Assembly (NCBI RefSeq): GCF_026151205.1
Contig: NC_087084.1
Span: 7,181,394 to 7,241,393 of the forward strand
Direction: 5' to 3'
Length of the DNA stretch: 60,000 bases
Origin: Bolinopsis microptera
Taxonomy: Eukaryota; Ctenophora; Tentaculata; Lobata; Bolinopsidae
Shown here: one piece after another, positions 47,732 through 59,160 of the stretch
Position numbering within the stretch: position 1 is the first letter of the stretch
How the letters are laid out: each line of letters begins with the position of its first letter
Program-made: the position numbers and the translations under genes
The notes under the pieces: generated by a model
What the model was told of the DNA's origin: nothing
Database searches by the model: none
The model's input: only the letters and a program-made list of their open reading frames with translations

Positions 47732-48020
47732 CAGTGGCGTAACGTTGCCTGTTGGCGCCCCCCTGCCGAAAAAAGCGCCCCCCTGTTGGCGCCCCCTCCC
47801 CTTTTGGTGCCCCTCCCTAAAATTGAACAAATTAGGTGATTTTAAAGACTACGCCGGTAAAATCTCTAAAAAAGTGTGTATCTAGAGCAAAACGCGCAGT
47901 TTTGCTAGTACTTTAGTTAAGTTTTCGAAATTGTCCCACATTCAAACGACGATTTGGCGCCCCCCTAAGACGGCGCCCCCCTGCACAGCGGGGTCAGCAG
48001 GGCCTTTCGTTACGCCACTG
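47732..48020. mobile_element. hAT MITE, CAGTGGCGTAACG family, copy 3
   Basis: The ends are CAGTGGCGTAACGTTGCC and CTTTCGTTACGCCACTG. They are flanked by the exact 8-bp repeat CCGTGCCT (47724-47731, 48021-48028). Length is 289 bp, inverted relative to copy 1. The best-preserved copy. Confidence 0.95.
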
Positions 48021-48028
48021 CCGTGCCT

Positions 48029-50232
48029 ATCTAATAAAGTCTCCTTGGTGAGAGTCTTGGTAAAGTCTCCCTTGCTCGGTCGGATATACGTAATCGAATT
48101 ATGAATGCCAATGACTGTAGTCCAAAGGTCCACAGGTTAGTGCAAACAACAATACGAACCGTGAAATACACCATCTAGAAACCATTTATTCTGTTATACT
48201 CTAATACTGTTAGTGGAATAGTAGAAAGGACGATAAGAACCGCAAAACAAACCATCCAGAAACCATCTTAGGGGTTTTTTAATCAAATATTACGAAATTG
48301 TAAAATTTTCTGCCCCCATAAATATATATAATAATGCAGATTCAGGATGGGGGCAGCGATACAACTCAGTGAAAACATCCTCTGGAGTTGCCACCACATG
48401 CATGTTTAATGGAATGCGCTAGAAGATTTATGATGTTCTCGTTGGCGCAAAACATGTCCCGACCATAATATATAAGCGCGCATGCGCTGCGTGCATTATC
48501 ATAAGGCGCGCTTATGATCTTTACTTCGCTTGTTATGTCAACAAGCTATCACTGGGACTGCCAACATAAGTTGCGTACCTAAATAATTTTGGTTTAGAAC
48601 GACCTTACGAAGCACGGTGTGTTGTCAGAATTTGTGCACATCGAAGTGCACGCTCAACTTACAGACGAGATCGTGGGGGGGGGGCTGTCTGCCCAAAAGA
48701 ACAAATAAAACAGCATTTAAACAACTCTGGAAATAACTGGTTTGGCAAACTGTATGGAACAGCAAATATTAAATAAAGAAAGAACCGTAACTGTTATTTT
48801 CTATTGTGTACTCAATACCGGGCATTGTTATCTCACCAAATCTTTTAGCGCGGATAATGAAGTCCATAATAATATTGCTCATGGAAATAGTTCTGTTCAA
48901 ATGTACGAGTTGAGCTATACCTTACTGTTGTCACCATCGTCATCTTATCATACATATGTATGTACATGTCGCTTTTCTATATCAAACATGAATTGGTCGG
49001 TGAGATTTTCCATTATGTACTTTAAATTTAAAAATGAAATTTGTCCATTTATAATGTCCGGCAAGGTTATTGGTCAGCATGGCTTTTGTCAAAGATCTTA
49101 ATACTCAAAATATTACAACTTTAAAGTTGAATTCCGTTTTTTGGTAAAATACTCTGGGCAATATTGGATCGTCTAGAATGTAAAGAATTTGACAGACGAA
49201 TCAACCAAGGATATAACAGATTCAAGTTAACTAATGTGAAATCAGCTTTAAACAGTTTGAAATGGTGTTACTTTTCGGATACAGTTAAAATTAGGGGTAA
49301 AATAGAACAACTGTCTCTCTGCCATCACGCTGGTTCTTGTTTTCAGAAGTAGTTGGAGTTAGGAGGAAATTAGTAAGGAGTGTAGTGGCTAGCTCGACCT
49401 CTGGATCTGAACAGACAGTTGTTTTAGATAAAGAAAATTCGGATATTTCTTTCTCTATCAGGGGATTTAACAATATGTTAATTAGTGATAATCACTATAT
49501 TCTACGTAGAGACATATATCGAAGTAACGTTAATAATATATCAATTATCAGTAAAATGGTAATTTAAAACAAAGAAAATAAATTGTTAAAAATATTAAAA
49601 ATGAGTTAAGTTTTCATAAAATATTCTTGTTTTTCTTTTTTTTTGGTAGTTCAACATTCTTTTTTGATCGTTTTTCATATTTTGAATCGTTTTTTACTTT
49701 TTTTGCTTTATTCTTTATTCTTTTGCTTGTTGAACTCTTTTTTTGTCTCTTTTTCCACACTAACTAAAAGTGACGTGATATACTACTCACAGTTACCATG
49801 GAAACAGACACTCACGCTAGGAATGAACCTCGGCTGCGTCTAATGTTGTCATGAACAGGGCTAAATTTGATAGTTTTCACTGTTATATTACTATTGAACA
49901 GGCTCCACAATTGCCCTTCGTTTCAATCCAAAGTAATTTACAACTCGAAAAATAAATGAAGCTCTTTTTCTCCCACACGCTATCTAAGAGGATGCAACGA
50001 CCATCGGTGAATATTTTGAGTTTAACCTAGAAAACCGTTATATCTTATAAGAAGTTTGATCCTAATTAATGAGGTCTTAAGTCAGATCATCCTCTCCGTG
50101 CCCTTCCTTTGCGCCTACACAATACATTTTCATCCTGTAAACATTGACCCAGAAAGACGCGAGACAACAAAATTTCGCGCTGCTGATTTTAAGTAACTCC
50201 CTGATTTGTACAGCTAAGATTAAGAAACATAC
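48029..50232. other. Stretch without an assigned gene
   Basis: A 115-codon frame from ATG 48754 to 49101 and shorter ones at 49164-49352 and 49337-49567 are open on the plus strand. None shows a recognisable domain. The region also covers the 3' end and probable polyadenylation zone of PABPN1 (minus strand). Confidence 0.35.
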
Positions 50233-53200
50233 CTTCCCCGACTGCCTCGATAACTGGAACCACCATATCCCGACCCGAATCCAGACATGGGTACAGGTAC
50301 GTACATCATACCACCGGGCCCCATGAAGCCCATACCACCTCGCCCGAAGCCTCGTCCCCTTCCTCGTCCTCGATTCATACCGGGTTGATTCGTTCTCTTC
50401 ACTGATACCTGGTGAAGGTTTGTTTGAGTTTCTGGTTGCGGCTATACAGAACAAACGGTATAAAGTTAAATCGTAATTGAATTACACCTTCGTTTGGGTG
50501 TAATTTCCAAATACTCAAGTAGCAGGAAGTATTCATGATGGCCGGCAGTGTTACAACTTACACTACTTAAAACTAAAATAAATTTATAGTGATACATTAA
50601 AAGCGCGCGCGCACGGCTGTTCTAGCGTGGATTCTAATCCGATAGGATTACGCCATTCCTGGTTGGACCACTGGGAGACTTTGGGGCCGAAAACTGATCC
50701 GGCCCCCAAAGAGGAGTCAGATCACGTCACCAATTAGTGACGTATAATTAGTGATGTGATCCATCTGTAGAATTTAATTGGCCCAGAAATAGGCTAGATA
50801 TATGGTGGATCATATCACTTCGGCCCCAAAGTCTGGCAGCCGGTTGTCGAACCATCACAGGAAACAGATTTTTCTGTGGGGTTTCGACAACCACTCATGG
50901 CCTCAAACCGAGTCCGTTTAAAGAGAACCACAACATCAGGACCCGAGAGAGGGAAATATGGCGGTAAGTGAAGTAATTATGCTCACTGCATTTGGTCGAT
51001 ATATTAATATATATATTTATATTGATGATGTCTAGGGGTCGTTCATATAAATACTGATAGTTGGATAACCGGATATTATCAACGAAATAATACATAAGTT
51101 CTAATTTATGTATTTCACAGTTGGCTGATGCGGCAATTGTCTCGGTACAGCCTGGAGATGACGAAAGAGAAGAGCGTGAGGATCTCCACGCTGGGGAGGG
51201 TGCTGCCCCGGTACCTCAGGCTGGACAACGGCAGAGGGTTCTCCTGGATGGAGTTAGAGGAGGTCGACCTGAGGTACCGGGTCAGATCCTCCAATAGGAG
51301 ATACGACCGCATGAAGCGCGCTTGGTCAATAAATCCTGACACTCTAGTTGGTTTCTATAGGAAATACTACAAATAACTAGCAATAGGTGCAGTGCGCACG
51401 ACTCAGGTTCGCAGTGATACCACGGAATCACGAACAAACATTTCGAGAAGCCAACACTTACTTTTATCTGTCGACCTTTGAACAAAGATTCGTGAAGTGC
51501 TACAGCGGCCTCTACTGATGCCTCGTCTGAAAACTCGATATAAGAAAACCTGAAACACGGTAAGTTAGGAGATCCATGAAATTGTTATCATAAGATTATG
51601 AATCAAGAAATTTTAGTTATTTTAAGTTACTGATTATGTTATTGATTCGATGCATTTGAACTGCCAAAAATAACCAAGATTGTTTGTTTGGGGTAAATTA
51701 GATTGGGCAACTCGTGTCCGACAGAGACACCTGCCCTACTCCGAAATTAGGGTTTTCGGACAATAGTCTATGTCGGATCCTACCATACAATTTTTTCCAA
51801 ACTTTCCATAAAGTATGATGGTTATAGGACGGATAATCTGTGTAGGTTTGGGTGAATTTCTATGTGCCAAATTTGAGATATCACTTCAAACACAAGAAAA
51901 TAGTGCTGTCGGAGTCGTGTTAACGGTAATTTAAATTTAATTATCACTCAATGTCTACCCCAAACTCCAAAGAACTGTACCGCAGACTTGGTGGTACCAT
52001 TTCCGGTTTCAAGTTTCATTTGGCAACGCTTATTATGTAAGCCATGAGACAATACTAGAAAACCCCCAATTTTAGGCAAATTTTCTAAAAAGGTTGATTT
52101 ATCTGGATTGAAATGTAATTGAGGGGAGACTGCAAACAATAAATAAGGCAGTCGCACCTTTCTGGAAAATTAAACTAATAAACATAATTTGTTTTCAAGG
52201 ACTCTTGCATGGATCTGTTATCAGCCTTATCTCAGCATTCTACAAAAAAGATAAAACTCACCCTTTAGGATTGCCAGTGAACTTATCACAGAGAATTGTT
52301 ACTCTGTTAATAGTGCCACACCCTCTAAAATGTTGTTCCAGCTCCTTAGCTGTTGAACTGTAATCCACGTTACCAACATATACTGATCTTCTGTCTGCTT
52401 CTTCTTTTTCTTCGGGGGTCGGGAACGCTGTAAATACAGGATTAAAATTATCATTACTCATATCTTTACCACAACTTACTATTTTTAAAATTTGACAGTC
52501 ATTCCCCGATCATCTTTCATCATTGAGAGGGGGTATATTTTTGTGAGACTTGATTTTGTTGACCAACAAACTAGGACCGATGACCGAACTTTTGAGGGGT
52601 CTTGAACCCTTACCGCCCACAGGTGCCCATATTTGGTCCCAATTATGCCCAAATTGGCCAAATCCCCCGAACATGTCCAAAACTGAGGTTTTATGTGCTC
52701 TACTTGTAGCAGTAGTGGTCTCCTGAACTTTAAATATATAAATTTTCATCCAGATTTAAGTATCCAGTGTAGATGGTTATTATCTCTAGCTTTAGAGTTT
52801 AGTAATGTTGAGAGAGTTTATATAAGTTACCTGCAGCTGTAGGAGAGGTACCATTACTCTGCATTCCCATAGTTTTCTCTGTTTCTGCTTGTAATTCCTT
52901 CAGCTTCTCCGCCTCTTCTTCCATCTCCTTCACTCGAGCCTGAAACGTTAATACGTGTATCGGTGAGTACAGTGAAATAAGATTATTATTGTGTTGTAAA
53001 ACAGTGAAATAACAGTGAAATAAGGTTAATGTGTTGTAAAACAGTGAAATAACAGTGAAATAAGGTTAATGTGTTGTAAATGATAAAACACGTGCAGTCT
53101 TAAGTTGAGAAATAGTACTGACTGAATTACAAGCTCGCACATCCAGAAAGTCACACTGGATGTTTCTGTGGCCTGCCTGCATTCGAACTGCCCCCACTCC

Positions 53201-56200
53201 AAATAAAGATTTTCTCAACAAATTTTTAGAAATTCAGGTGTAAACTTCCTTCCTGTTAGGTACCTAGGATTTTCTCCCGAACTAAAATCGCTCCAAATCC
53301 GACTCCAGTGTTAATTAGACCGGGAATAATTTAAATATCACATTTAAATACACAGGTTAAATCTTCATTTCCCAACTATGAGATATCACTTACTAGAAAC
53401 CCGCCAGTCGAAAGCTTTGTTCGAGGAAATTTAAAAAATTTGTTATGTTTTAATTTCTATTCATCATCTAGCTCTGTTATACTGTAGAAATTATGGATTT
53501 TTTCGTCAAGTTTTAAATATCAATAGACATATTCTCGATAGTATTGCCTGAATAAATAGTATCTGGAGAGAAGATTTGTAGGATACAATATTTGAGTAGG
53601 AACAGTGTGCCTCGTAACGTGTAAAGCTGTAGGTACTTCGCACGACAATAGCTGGATAACGCAACATTGTTCAAACACGTTTCGTGTACCTTCTCAGCTT
53701 ATCAATTACAGTGAATGGTATATTGACTTTGAGTAGGGAATGTTAGGGCATGATTGGATCTTGTGATATGAAGTAAGAATAGCTCATCGCATGTAATCCT
53801 CAACAAGCTAGTATATTTTTACTACAAGCTGACAGGAAAAATGTTTCATCCTTTTATTTTATGCTCGATAGACTCGGCCTGGCCTGGGTCAGCTGCCTTA
53901 CAGATCGAAACATATCTATTCATTCCTATAGCTCATCGTATATGACTCATATAACATATTCACGCTGTTATCAATCTACCTTTTTGTTCGTATTGATTCG
54001 TGATCAAAGGGACAGTTTCAATATTTCGTATTATTACAACCTGTTCCTGACCATACATTTTTCTCGCACGATTTTAAAGCTTTTTGCGAGTATGGGTGTT
54101 GTGCCTTATAATATGGTAAACACTAAGTTATCTGCTTACTTAGCTCATAGGCTTTCTCAAACCTGTACATCCGCTAGCTGAAGGCTTTATTCAAGGAAAT
54201 TGAATATCAGTTATGTTATAGTTTTATATAATAGTTTCTTGCCATCATCTATCTATCTATGATCTAGCTCCGTAATATAAATTGTATGGATTTTTATTTG
54301 CCGACAACGATAAGGTTTTATCTAAGTTTTCCCTAATCGATACTTTTTACCGCATCAAAAAACATCAATCACAACCAAAGTTATGGATAGTCATAGCGTA
54401 AATTGTAATGTGAGCTAGTTATGACGTATCATAGAGCATGGCAACACGTGCACGCGTTGCTAATCTGTTCTTGCTCGCGCACGTGCAATCTCTTGAAGTA
54501 GCTATAATCAGCAACGGCGCAGGTAACCTTTGATGAAATTACGACTTTCAAATCAGCTGATGGATCGGGACATATCTAAAAACTTGAAGCCTAATAACAA
54601 ACCTGCTGAAACTCTATGTGAGGAGATGAAAGAGTTTTTCAATGATAAAGTGGAAAAGATTTACTCTGCCATTAACAATGATACTGCAGCTGACATTCTT
54701 CTTGACCACTCTGAACCATTTCAAGGTGAAGCCTGGAGCCAATTTGAAACCATAAGCGACAATGATCTCAAAAAGATTCTTTCTGACCTTAACAAAAAAG
54801 AATGTGAAGAGGATCCCATCCCTCTAAAACTTCTAATTCAGTGTTTTAATGAAGTTAAACCAATTGTGTCATTTATTATCAATGACTCACTTGTCACTGG
54901 AAAATTTCCGTTAGTCCTAAAGAGTGCTCTTGTCAGACCAGCCATCAAAGATGATAAAGGAGATGTCAATAGCTTCAACAACTATAGACCGATTAGTAAC
55001 TTACCTTTCCTCTCGAAACTCATTGAAAAGAGCGTCCAGAAACAGATGACCAAACATCTTGACTATCACAATCTTCATGCTGAGCATCAAAGTGGTTATA
55101 GGTCAAATCATAGCTGCGAAACTGCGACCCTTACCATCTACAATGATCTTCTTTGTATCAGTGACATGAAAAGTAAGGTTATCCTCCTCCTTTTGGACCT
55201 CAGTGCTGCTTTTGATACTGTAAATCATCACTTGCTCCTAAAAAAACTAAAAAAGGACTTTGGTTTTGAAGGTACTGTTCTCGAATGGTTTACATCATAC
55301 CTTAATAACAGATCCTTCACAGTAACTATTGATAAATCAAGATCAAAGAGATGCTTCCTTAGAATTGGAGTCCCGCAAGGTTCAATTCTAGGTCCAATTC
55401 TGTTTATACTTTACACAAAGGAGCTCAATCAGATCGCAAAGAGACATGGATTTAACATCCACATGTACGCAGATGACACTCAACTGTACATTGAGTTTAA
55501 CCCACTATTTCGAGATCTCTCAACAATCGAAGAGAGAATAACAAATTGTTTTGAAGATATTAAGACCTGGATGACCCAAAATAAACTCAAACTGAACCAA
55601 AACAAAACAGAAGCTCTTGTAGTACAGACCAAGAACAGTTACTCTTCATGTCCAGTCGATTCAATACAACTTGACAATGCAGCTGACCCTGTGGATGCAT
55701 CCCGCACAGTGAAAAGTTTAGGTGTCCTATTTGATCAATTCCTAACATTTGAAGACCAAATAAATTCAATTATCAGTTGCTGCAACATCCATCTGAGAAA
55801 CCTTCGAGTTATAGGCTCAAAGCTTAACTATGATCTAAAAAGACAGCTCATTCACTGCTTGATCTTTTCAAAACTAGACTACTGCAATGGACTCTTATAC
55901 GGTTTACCTGATCTTCTAATAAAGAAACTCCAGAAGGTACAAAATTCCTGTGTTCGATTCTTGTTTGGTTGGAAAGCTATCAAAAAATGGGTCAGTGTCA
56001 CTCCATTCCTGAAAAAAGCCCATTTTCTTCCGATACGACAACGAATAGAGTATAAGATTGCTCTAACCGTGTTCAAATGCATTAACAACATAGCGCCGGA
56101 GTATATCATCAAATGTATTGACATCAAAAGTCAACCTGTACGTGTACTAAGAACTGAAGAAGACTATTTCCTCCTAAATGTTCCTCCTATTTCAAACTAT

Positions 56201-57362
56201 AGTAAAACCGAGAGAAGTTTCAGCTACTGCGGACCCTCTGTTTGGAATAAGCTTCCTTATCAATTGAGAACACTAACCGATATCGTCTTATTTAAAAAGA
56301 AACTAAAAACTCATCTCTTTGAAAACGTATTTGTATAAGTATCATGTATTACCTTTCTCATAAAATCCATACTTCATAAAAATAAGTTCTTATGTACATG
56401 TTACTCATGAGTCGCTTTAGATGGTTTGAACTGAATCTTTGGGTTTTGAGTTCTTTATGGCTATAAAGCGATGTATAAATTCCTACTTATTATTATTATT
56501 ATTATTCTTTAAACCTTTATTTTACCTCACTTCCGAGGTTAATTATAAAAAATCTAAAGACTTTATAAAAATTCTAAGAATGCTATATTCTGACTATTCC
56601 TATCTTTTTTTACAAAACTGCTAAAAATGGCGAGGTTTCAACTCCATTTGCGAGCTTAAATTGGTGACACCAGAGGGTCATTTTTAGGTCGTTGCCGGGG
56701 GGATTTCGTCAAGTTTAAAATATACCTTACAAGACATATTTATGGCGGCCTAATTTGCAACGACCGAAATTTTGGCAGTCCGAAAATATGGCGAAATTGA
56801 ACAAAAACCGTCAAATTTCGGACGTCACAGAAAATAAGGGTATTTTTCATCATTTTTTGTGACAGTAAGCAATAAGGAAATTTCTGAAATTCGGTAAAAT
56901 CATGTTCAAACTTAGTCTGTATTAAGACTGTAAGACTTTCATGTTAGCACATACATGTATCTTAATGCAAATTTAAACTGTATTGCTTGACATTCAATTC
57001 GTCATTGGTGTGGTGATAATTTGTCCCAAGATGCCAGAATTTATTTATTTATTTTACTTGATATTACTTTTTAGAAACAAAATAAAGCAGTGAAGGCACA
57101 GTCATTGAAATAAGCTAAAAGATAATGCGACGGATTCTATTACGACGACCGAAATTTTGGCGGTCCGAAAATATGGCGAAATTTTCGGAAAACCGCCACA
57201 TTTCGTACGTTATAAATATGTCTTGTAAGGTAGTATAGATAGGTGAAAACTGTAACCCACCTTGATAGCCTCCAGCTCGGCATCCTCCACTGAATCGTTC
57301 ATTAAGTCATTAGTGTCGTTAAGTGTGTCGTTTGAAGCATCGTACTGCTCTGTGTCAGACAT
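50233..57362 (-). CDS. PABPN1: Nuclear poly(A)-binding protein 2
   Basis: PABPN1 binds nascent poly(A), stimulates poly(A) polymerase and sets tail length in the nucleus. Exons: 57362-57261, 52939-52831, 52427-52262, 51549-51462, 50408-50233. All phases agree. Exon 1 is acidic ([20 protein letters not shown]) and ends ELEAIK. Exon 2 continues the coiled coil [19 protein letters not shown], which in the family activates the polymerase. The RRM spans exons 3-4, with RNP2 VYVGNVDY and RNP1 KGFSYIEF. Exon 5 gives VKRTNQPG and the Arg/Gly-rich, Met/Gly-rich tail ([20 protein letters not shown]). The C-terminus is uncertain. Reading through the last donor gives a stop three codons on (RGRYVS), while splicing to about 50122 gives an 18-residue tail ending at 50077. 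The 4.3-kb intron 1 holds a LINE and a MITE. Confidence 0.95.
50676..50834. mobile_element. Short foldback element (159 bp)
   Basis: The ends are AGACTTTGGGGCCGAA and TTCGGCCCCAAAGTCT, exact reverse complements. No convincing target duplication. The interior contains the near-palindrome ATTAGTGACGTATAATTAGTG. Confidence 0.75.
50897..51376 (+). CDS. Unidentified ORF antisense to PABPN1 intron 4 (two candidate exons)
   Basis: A short basic frame starts at ATG 50897 ([20 protein letters not shown]) and runs into a good donor (GTAAGTG after 50963). A second segment follows the acceptor TTTCACAG at 51120. It is locally GC-rich with codon-like composition and ends in TAA at 51374. It reads [16 protein letters not shown] ... 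[20 protein letters not shown] ... GFYRKYYK. Joining the two at these sites leaves a one-base phase conflict, so either the exon 1 frame is wrong or there is an indel. No domain is recognised. No splicing on the minus strand explains this block. Confidence 0.4.
53401..54305. repeat. Direct repeats of about 110-130 bp, 770 bp apart (PABPN1 intron 1)
   Basis: About 53401-53510 and about 54172-54305 share CCGC(C/T)AG, GAAA/GGCTTT..TTC.AGGAAATT, TTATGTT and CATCATCTA. The second is diverged and longer. The interior has one 106-codon plus-strand frame with no recognisable domain. Confidence 0.6.
54530..56510 (+). mobile_element. Non-LTR retrotransposon, intact reverse-transcriptase half, 5' truncated
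   Basis: A 600-codon frame (54530-56338) encodes a complete reverse transcriptase without endonuclease: [58 protein letters not shown], and catalytic YADD in [10 protein letters not shown]. The C-terminal tail ends in [13 protein letters not shown] and [10 protein letters not shown]. It then ends in GGCTATAAAGCGATGTATAA followed by an (ATT)n tail at about 56487-56506, a typical CR1/L2-type 3' end. It is a different family from the elements at 1-3600 and 16918-21700. It lies in PABPN1 intron 1, opposite in orientation to the host gene. Confidence 0.93.
56723..57232. mobile_element. TACCTTACAAGACATATT MITE, copy 2 (PABPN1 intron 1)
   Basis: The ends are TACCTTACAAGACATATTTA and AAATATGTCTTGTAAGGTA, near-perfect reverse complements. 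It aligns end to end with 39591-40109. It sits only about 30 bases downstream of the exon 1 donor on the minus strand. Confidence 0.9.
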
Positions 57363-57489
57363 AATGTGGCAGCTATAAAATGGTTATAGGTTAAAATTGT
57401 GCATGTTCAACAGAAGTGATCTTAATGTAAACGACTAAATAGAATTTAATGAATACAGTTAAAAACCTCTCAAATATACCCTTTATTTT

Positions 57490-58134
57490 CCCTATTAGCC
57501 CGTGTATTGATATTTCGCAGAGGTGAGGTGCTTACATTTGGTGGTAATGACAGTACATTTTGAGCTGTATTCCATTGCTAAGATTAAGGAGGAAAATTGG
57601 TTAGTGGAATGATGAAGATTTAAGAAACACCAATTGGATAAAACACAGAGATAAAGAGCTATTACGCAGCATGAAAATAGGCATAAGGTCTCTCTGATTT
57701 GATTCAGTTCCTCAAGCACAATGTTGCCAAATTACTGCCACGGTCCTCTTGAAGATAAGCAGGGCCACTCATCATCCTCCCAAGGATTGACCTCTGTCCC
57801 AATTGGGATTCCACCCCTTGAGATATCCTACAAGATGGTCACTATAAAATTGAAAATGAAATCACTTACAAGTGACCCATTTAAGGAAGGGCTCATCTTG
57901 CAGCTAGAAGAGGCAAATGCCCACCGGCACTATATTAACGAGATTCGTAAGTTTCTAACGTGAACATTGGACAACTAGGTCCAATGAACTGAACTAGAGC
58001 AAAATATACCTTCTGACAAATGTCCAGGAGCAAGGGTGGCCAGCAACTGCGACCCTCAGTGTCCAAATTGTCAGGTATTAGACATCAACTACCACATGAA
58101 CTGCCAATGAACTGCCAATGAATATGACAAATCA
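57490..58134. other. Repeat-derived sequence upstream of PABPN1
   Basis: About 57620-57720 is an inverted copy of 35857-35940. The adjoining plus-strand frame (57721-57963) is unrecognised. The PABPN1 promoter must lie in or near 57363-57600; no clear core element is visible. Confidence 0.45.
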
Positions 58135-59160
58135 CAAGGAATATTTATAAATGGACACAAAATTGTCAAGGTTAGCAACACCAAATTTCTTGGTGTAGTA
58201 ATTGATGAAAAACTTAGCTGGGGCCCACATATAGAATATCTAAGAAAAAAAATTAGATCCACTACAGGAGCACTTAACAGGATTAAACATTCAGTTCCAG
58301 GGGAACACTACCAAAAAATATACTCTGCATTATTGGAATCACATCTTGCTTACGGAATAAGTGTTTGGGGCTCAGCTCTCAAAGACCAACCAAACGATAA
58401 GCTGTTCATAACTCAGAAACGTTGTATAAGAATCCTTTTTGGAGACCTAAATGCATACCAAAACAAACATGCCACTTGTGCACGAGCCAGACCTTATACA
58501 AAACAGAGGTTAGGAGCTGCTTTTTTCGAAAAAGAGCACACCAAGCCCATTTTTAATCGACTAAAATTGCTTACTGTTCAAAACTTGTACAAATACCACT
58601 GTATATCTGAGATATTTCGAATTATGAAATTTCGCACTCCATACTCGTTGTATTGTACTATAGACTCATCAAAACGTGATACAAGCAATGTCATAATCCT
58701 CCCAAGAAAAACCAACACTTTTATTTATATAGCCTCCAAATTGTGGAATAGCATACATAAACGGATTCTAAATGAGAATGGGGAAATCCTCACTACTTCT
58801 GTATCTTTGGTTAAATTACGCTGTAAAAGTATCATCCTGGGATCTCAATCCATCAACAATAATAACACCTGGACTTACCACAACTTTCACATCGCCCCTC
58901 ACTCAATCACAGACCAAACCATCTCATCACTCACTCACCAAATTGCCGACCCAATATCTATTGAAGTGGCGAAAATTTTCTAGACAAATGATATTTCGAT
59001 ATTATTGCTGCAGCAGATACAAATACCAACATTATTATATTCCCAAACGTTTGAACCTTTAAATTAACTAGGAAAGTCAATCCTCAACTTGACTTTTACT
59101 GTTTTAAACAGATATGATGATATTAACTTAATTTATTATTATTATTTTTTTTTTTTTTAC
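58135..59160 (+). mobile_element. LINE reverse-transcriptase C-terminal fragment
   Basis: The frame begins around KVSNTKFLGVVIDEKLSWGP and continues through ESHLAYGISVWGSALKDQ, FITQKRCIRILFGD, EKEHTKPIFNRLKLLTVQNL and SKLWNSIHKRIL to a stop at 58981-58983. A (TTA)n/poly-T-rich tail ends near 59160. It is the same family as 1-3600, block for block, but 5' truncated inside the palm, so it cannot be active. Confidence 0.88.

Noticed and set aside
48754-49101. 115-codon plus-strand ORF
   Set aside because: No domain, no coding-like composition and no splice context; length can occur by chance in 60 kb.
53401-54305. LTR retrotransposon with short LTRs
   Set aside because: No TG..CA ends, primer-binding site, or gag/pol sequence between the repeats.
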